43,875 nt of DNA from an uncultured Prevotellaceae bacterium (lineage in GTDB: Bacteria > Bacteroidota > Bacteroidia > Bacteroidales > Bacteroidaceae): NCBI GenBank assembly GCA_937877605.1, contig CALFJA010000034.1, forward strand, positions 1-43,875. The letters run 5' to 3'. The notes under the pieces were generated by a model that was not told the origin of the DNA, did no database searches, and saw nothing but the letters and a program-made list of their open reading frames with translations. The translations under genes were made by a program, and so were the position numbers. Positions 41,696-43,875 of this stretch are shown piece by piece; position 1 is the stretch's first letter, and the number at the start of each line of letters is the position of its first letter.

Positions 41696-42364
41696 CTATT
41701 TGTTTTCGCTTCTCTGCTGCAGGTATAGTTTAAGCCCCCTGCGGCGCAACCGGCACGAAGGACACTCCCCACAGCCGTCGCCTTTTATCCCGTTGTAGCA
41801 TGTGAGGGTCTCGTTCCTCACCAGATCGAACACCCCCAGTTGGTCGGCCAGAGCCCAGGTCTGGCACTTGTCGAGCCACATGAGCGGCGTGTGGATGACA
41901 AATTGCTCATCCATGGCAAGGTTCAGCGTCACATTCAGCGACCGCATGAAGGCGTCGCGGCAGTCAGGATAGCCCGAGAAGTCGGTTTCCGATACTCCCG
42001 TCACAAGGTTCATGATGTCGTGCTCCCGGGCATATACCGCCGCCATGCTCAGAAAAAACAGGTTGCGTCCTGGCACAAAGGTGTTCGGGAGCGCCTCGGC
42101 GGGCTTCTCCTTGTCCATTTCTATGTTGGTGTTTGTCAGTGAACATTGCGTGGAAAGCCGACTGATGTAGTGCGCATCGAACACCATGAAGGGCACATTA
42201 GCCCGCTCTGCGATGCCGCGTGCCACCTCCACTTCCTGCGAGTGTTTCTGTCCGTAGTTGAAACAGATGGCGTGTACTTCCTTGAAACGCTGCTTTGCCC
42301 AGTACAGGCAGGTGGTACTGTCCTGCCCTCCGGAGAATACTACGAGTGCTTTTGTGCGGTCCAT
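41696..42364 (-). CDS. queC: 7-cyano-7-deazaguanine synthase
   Basis: 222 residues. It converts 7-carboxy-7-deazaguanine to preQ0 using ATP and ammonia. The ATP-binding loop FSGGQDSTTCL is at residues 10-20, VPGRNLFFL in the middle is typical of the family, and the zinc site is formed by four cysteines near the end (CYNG ... GDGCGECPSCRLR). It starts 2 bases after the YhhQ-type transporter gene and is followed by queF. queD and queE are not in the window. Confidence 0.96.
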   Translation of the reverse strand: MDRTKALVVFSGGQDSTTCLYWAKQRFKEVHAICFNYGQKHSQEVEVARGIAERANVPFMVFDAHYISRLSTQCSLTNTNIEMDKEKPAEALPNTFVPGRNLFFLSMAAVYAREHDIMNLVTGVSETDFSGYPDCRDAFMRSLNVTLNLAMDEQFVIHTPLMWLDKCQTWALADQLGVFDLVRNETLTCYNGIKGDGCGECPSCRLRRRGLKLYLQQRSENK

Positions 42365-42366
42365 GT

Positions 42367-43056
42367 TCAGAGTTCTCCTATCTTAAATGGGTTATATGAG
42401 ATGTTTTCGTCGTAGCGGTCGACTCCTTCCAGCCGCTTGACATAGCCCACCACCCTCACGGTGAGTGGCAGTGCTATGATTTCATAGAGTGTCTTGACGG
42501 TCACCTGGAGCACCATCAACTTGAGAAGTTCTCCCAGTGGCATCAAGCCTCCAAAGGCCAGGGGGAAGAAAACGAGCGAATCGGCTCCCTCTCCCAGCAG
42601 CGTTGAGGCGATGGCTCGCCAGGCAAAGCGGTGCCCGCGGTCCCGAATCTTCATCCGACTCATTACCAGTGCGTTGATGAACGAGCCTGTCAGGAATGCC
42701 ATCAGGCTGGCAAACACGATGCGGGGAGCAAGCCCAAAGACAAATTCAAAGGCTTCTCCACCCTCCCAGAAGGGGGCTGCGGGAAGCATGCAGGCTATAC
42801 CTCCGAGCGCAACGACGAAGAAATCCATCAGGAATCCCGTCCAGATGACGAGGCGTGCCTGCCGGTAGCCCCACACCTCGACTATGCAGTCGTTGAGAAT
42901 ATAGGAGATTGGAAAGACGATAAAGCCTGCCGTCATGGAGAAGTTGCCCAGTTGGACAATCTTCGTTCCCAGCAAATTGGAGGTGACCAGGCAGATACAA
43001 AAAAGTATCCCCATGAGCATGAAGGATACAGAGACAGTGTTTTTGGTTGTATTCAT
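42367..43056 (-). CDS. yhhQ: YhhQ-family queuosine precursor transporter
   Basis: 229-residue inner-membrane protein with six helices. Family parts are LVTSNLLGTKIVQLGNFSMT, FPISYILNDCIVEVWGYRQA, and ASTLLGEGADSLVFFPLAF, which holds the conserved E and D. E. coli YhhQ imports preQ0 and preQ1. Its place at the head of the queC-queF operon and directly behind a preQ1 riboswitch supports the same role here. ATG 43056 was chosen: it is the first start after the riboswitch, and the longer frame to 43140 would read through it. Confidence 0.93.
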   Translation of the reverse strand: MNTTKNTVSVSFMLMGILFCICLVTSNLLGTKIVQLGNFSMTAGFIVFPISYILNDCIVEVWGYRQARLVIWTGFLMDFFVVALGGIACMLPAAPFWEGGEAFEFVFGLAPRIVFASLMAFLTGSFINALVMSRMKIRDRGHRFAWRAIASTLLGEGADSLVFFPLAFGGLMPLGELLKLMVLQVTVKTLYEIIALPLTVRVVGYVKRLEGVDRYDENISYNPFKIGEL

Positions 43057-43059
43057 TGG

Positions 43060-43096
43060 CCTTGTTTTGTTAAAGGGGGTTGAGCAAGTACCCCTG
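43060..43096 (-). promoter_or_regulatory. preQ1-I riboswitch
   Basis: On the minus strand AGGGG (43091-43095) pairs with CCCCT around a loop TACTTGCTCAAC, followed by the A-rich tail TTAACAAAACAAGG. This tail is the same as in the Thermoanaerobacter tengcongensis preQ1-I aptamer as I recall it, where it folds back to make an H-type pseudoknot. The terminal AAGG ends 3 bases before the ATG at 43056, so ligand binding should hide the ribosome entry region. It controls a transporter plus queC and queF, exactly the expected targets. Confidence 0.9.
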
Positions 43097-43159
43097 ATGA
43101 ATTGGGAATATATATTCAGCGGAACGCACTCATTCATCATTTCTGTGCGTTTGCGGTGG

Positions 43160-43191
43160 CAAAGGTACGACTATGCGGGCAGAAAAGCAAA
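43160..43191 (-). promoter_or_regulatory. Promoter of the queuosine operon
   Basis: On the minus strand TTTG (43188-43191) and TACCTTTG (43160-43167) are 20 bases apart, a full Bacteroidetes consensus, about 65 bases before the riboswitch. Confidence 0.85.
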
Positions 43192-43251
43192 TTTATTTGC
43201 ATTTTTCCAACAGGGAACGGTTTTTCCGAAGTCAGGAACGAGCTTTGAAAA

Positions 43252-43273
43252 GGCAAAACGCATATCTTTTGCC
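43252..43273 (-). terminator. Hairpin after the amidinotransferase pseudogene
   Basis: GGCAAAA (43252-43258) pairs perfectly with TTTTGCC (43267-43273), and on the minus strand it is followed by TTTTC. It lies 23 bases after the TGA of the pseudogene. Confidence 0.6.
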
Positions 43274-43295
43274 TCGTATTGACTTGGTAGGAGTA

Positions 43296-43826
43296 TCACG
43301 GTTGACGAAGGAACACCTGCGTCATGCAGTGGGCACAGCCGCCTCCATCTGTCAGTTTCCCGAGTTCCAGATATTCCACCTGCACGCCTTCCTGTGCCAT
43401 CCGGTTCCTGAAATCGTCGGAAACGGCGTTGCCCGATACGATATGGTACGGGGCTATACAGAGGTAGTTGCTGCCGAAATTCTGCTCATCGCTGTCGCTG
43501 ATGGGAATAACGCGGACACCTCGTTTATGCAGGAACCGGACGAGACTGCCATTCACGGTAGTCTGGTGATACTGCCGTTTTCCCCGTTGGCGGGTATACA
43601 CATCTATGGAAAGATAGTAGGATTATCCTGGATTTGCGTTGATTCTCTGGGCCGGAAGGGTGACAAGGTCCTTGCCGATGATGTTGAAGTAAGTGTCGAG
43701 ATGCATCTGGAGTGAGTTGCGCAACGCATCCTTTACGACGACAATCGTATCGTGTCCGAAGCCGTCTGCCTGCATAATTTCCTCGATGGCGGTACGGTTG
43801 GTACGCAATCCTTCACCAACTAAATT
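43296..43826 (-). pseudogene. Arginine deiminase / amidinotransferase family gene, truncated and stop-interrupted
   Basis: Read on the minus strand, VGEGLRTNRTAIEEIM begins at about 43826, followed by NSLQMHLDTYFNIIGKDLVT, then TAA at 43623-43625, then in the same frame YYLSIDVYTRQRGKRQYHQ, FLHKRGVRVIPISDSDEQNF and GGGCAHCMTQVF to a TGA at 43296. GLRTN, MHLDTYF and the final Cys of CAHCMT are hallmarks of the family that acts on arginine-like guanidino groups. The N-terminal half is not found: upstream of 43826 all frames have stops. The gene is thus cut or frameshifted at its 5' side and also carries an internal stop in place of an acidic or similar codon, so it is very probably dead. Confidence 0.8.
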
Positions 43827-43875
43827 AGGTCAAAACAGACCGAAACAAACCTTAAATCAAATCGCGTAAAACACT
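43827..43875. other. Unassigned right end of the window
   Basis: AT-rich, stops in all minus-strand frames, with a short GGTC-AAAACA-GACC hairpin (43828-43841). It replaces the expected N-terminal half of the amidinotransferase gene. It could be the end of an inserted element or deletion scar; too little is visible to tell. Confidence 0.3.

Noticed and set aside
43827..43875. End of a named insertion sequence
   Set aside because: Only 49 bases are visible, with no transposase or recognisable terminal repeat, so no element can be named.

Overview
The window comes from a chromosome of the Bacteroidales, most likely a Prevotella-like member of the Prevotellaceae. Four things point there. Promoters repeatedly match the Bacteroidetes pattern TTTG - about 20 bases - TAnnTTTG, not the sigma-70 pattern. 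Start codons mostly lack a Shine-Dalgarno sequence. Several families are typical of the group: BtuG-type surface beta-propeller, Bacteroidetes LptD, DUF4348, SIMPL, and YtxH plus a holin-like protein. The local order ruvX-def-TPR-thrS is also one I associate with Bacteroidales. I saw no phage, no CRISPR array and no complete transposon. Most of the window is housekeeping sequence, interrupted by long structured spacers.

Layout. 1-6706 (minus strand): a SPOR lipoprotein, ruvX, def, a TPR protein, thrS and a partial acyltransferase. 6935-7780 (plus): a YtxH / holin-like / small-protein trio, ending at a two-way terminator that a candidate small RNA on the other strand may share. 8078-10703 (minus): a DUF4348 lipoprotein, murB and a PhnP-like MBL hydrolase. 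11403-12440: pheS, behind copy A of a 450-bp dispersed repeat. 12517-18067 (minus): a cobalamin-uptake operon, made of a B12 riboswitch, a BtuB-like receptor, a BtuG-like propeller, a BtuF-like binding lipoprotein and a BtuC-like permease. No BtuD ATPase follows. 18640-24519: a DASS transporter, type II pantothenate kinase, a NUDIX hydrolase, a B3/4-domain protein and ligA. 24643-24716: tRNA-Arg(CCG). 24853-28814 (minus): two YARHG-domain proteins, each interrupted by a late stop codon, then a CDF transporter and a SIMPL protein. 28983-29433: copy B of the dispersed repeat, inverted. 29577-33101 (plus): pepT and a CPA2 antiporter. 33202-38427 (minus): an OadA-like carboxyltransferase, an HD hydrolase and an LptD-like protein. 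39142-41086 (plus): two lipoproteins of unknown function around a small membrane protein. 41191-43096 (minus): a preQ1-I riboswitch, a YhhQ-type transporter, queC and queF. The right end holds a truncated, stop-interrupted amidinotransferase pseudogene.

Two systems are coherent. The cobalamin operon should move B12 from the cell surface to the inner membrane under riboswitch control. The queuosine operon should import a precursor and make preQ1 under preQ1 control. The least explained material lies in the spacers. The inverted repeat copies, and more loosely the spacers near 2.9, 18.4 and 38.7 kb, carry segments that can form alternative hairpins. Octanucleotide tracts run directly up to two start codons. 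Two terminator-like hairpins lie only about 15-20 bases before the next gene's start.
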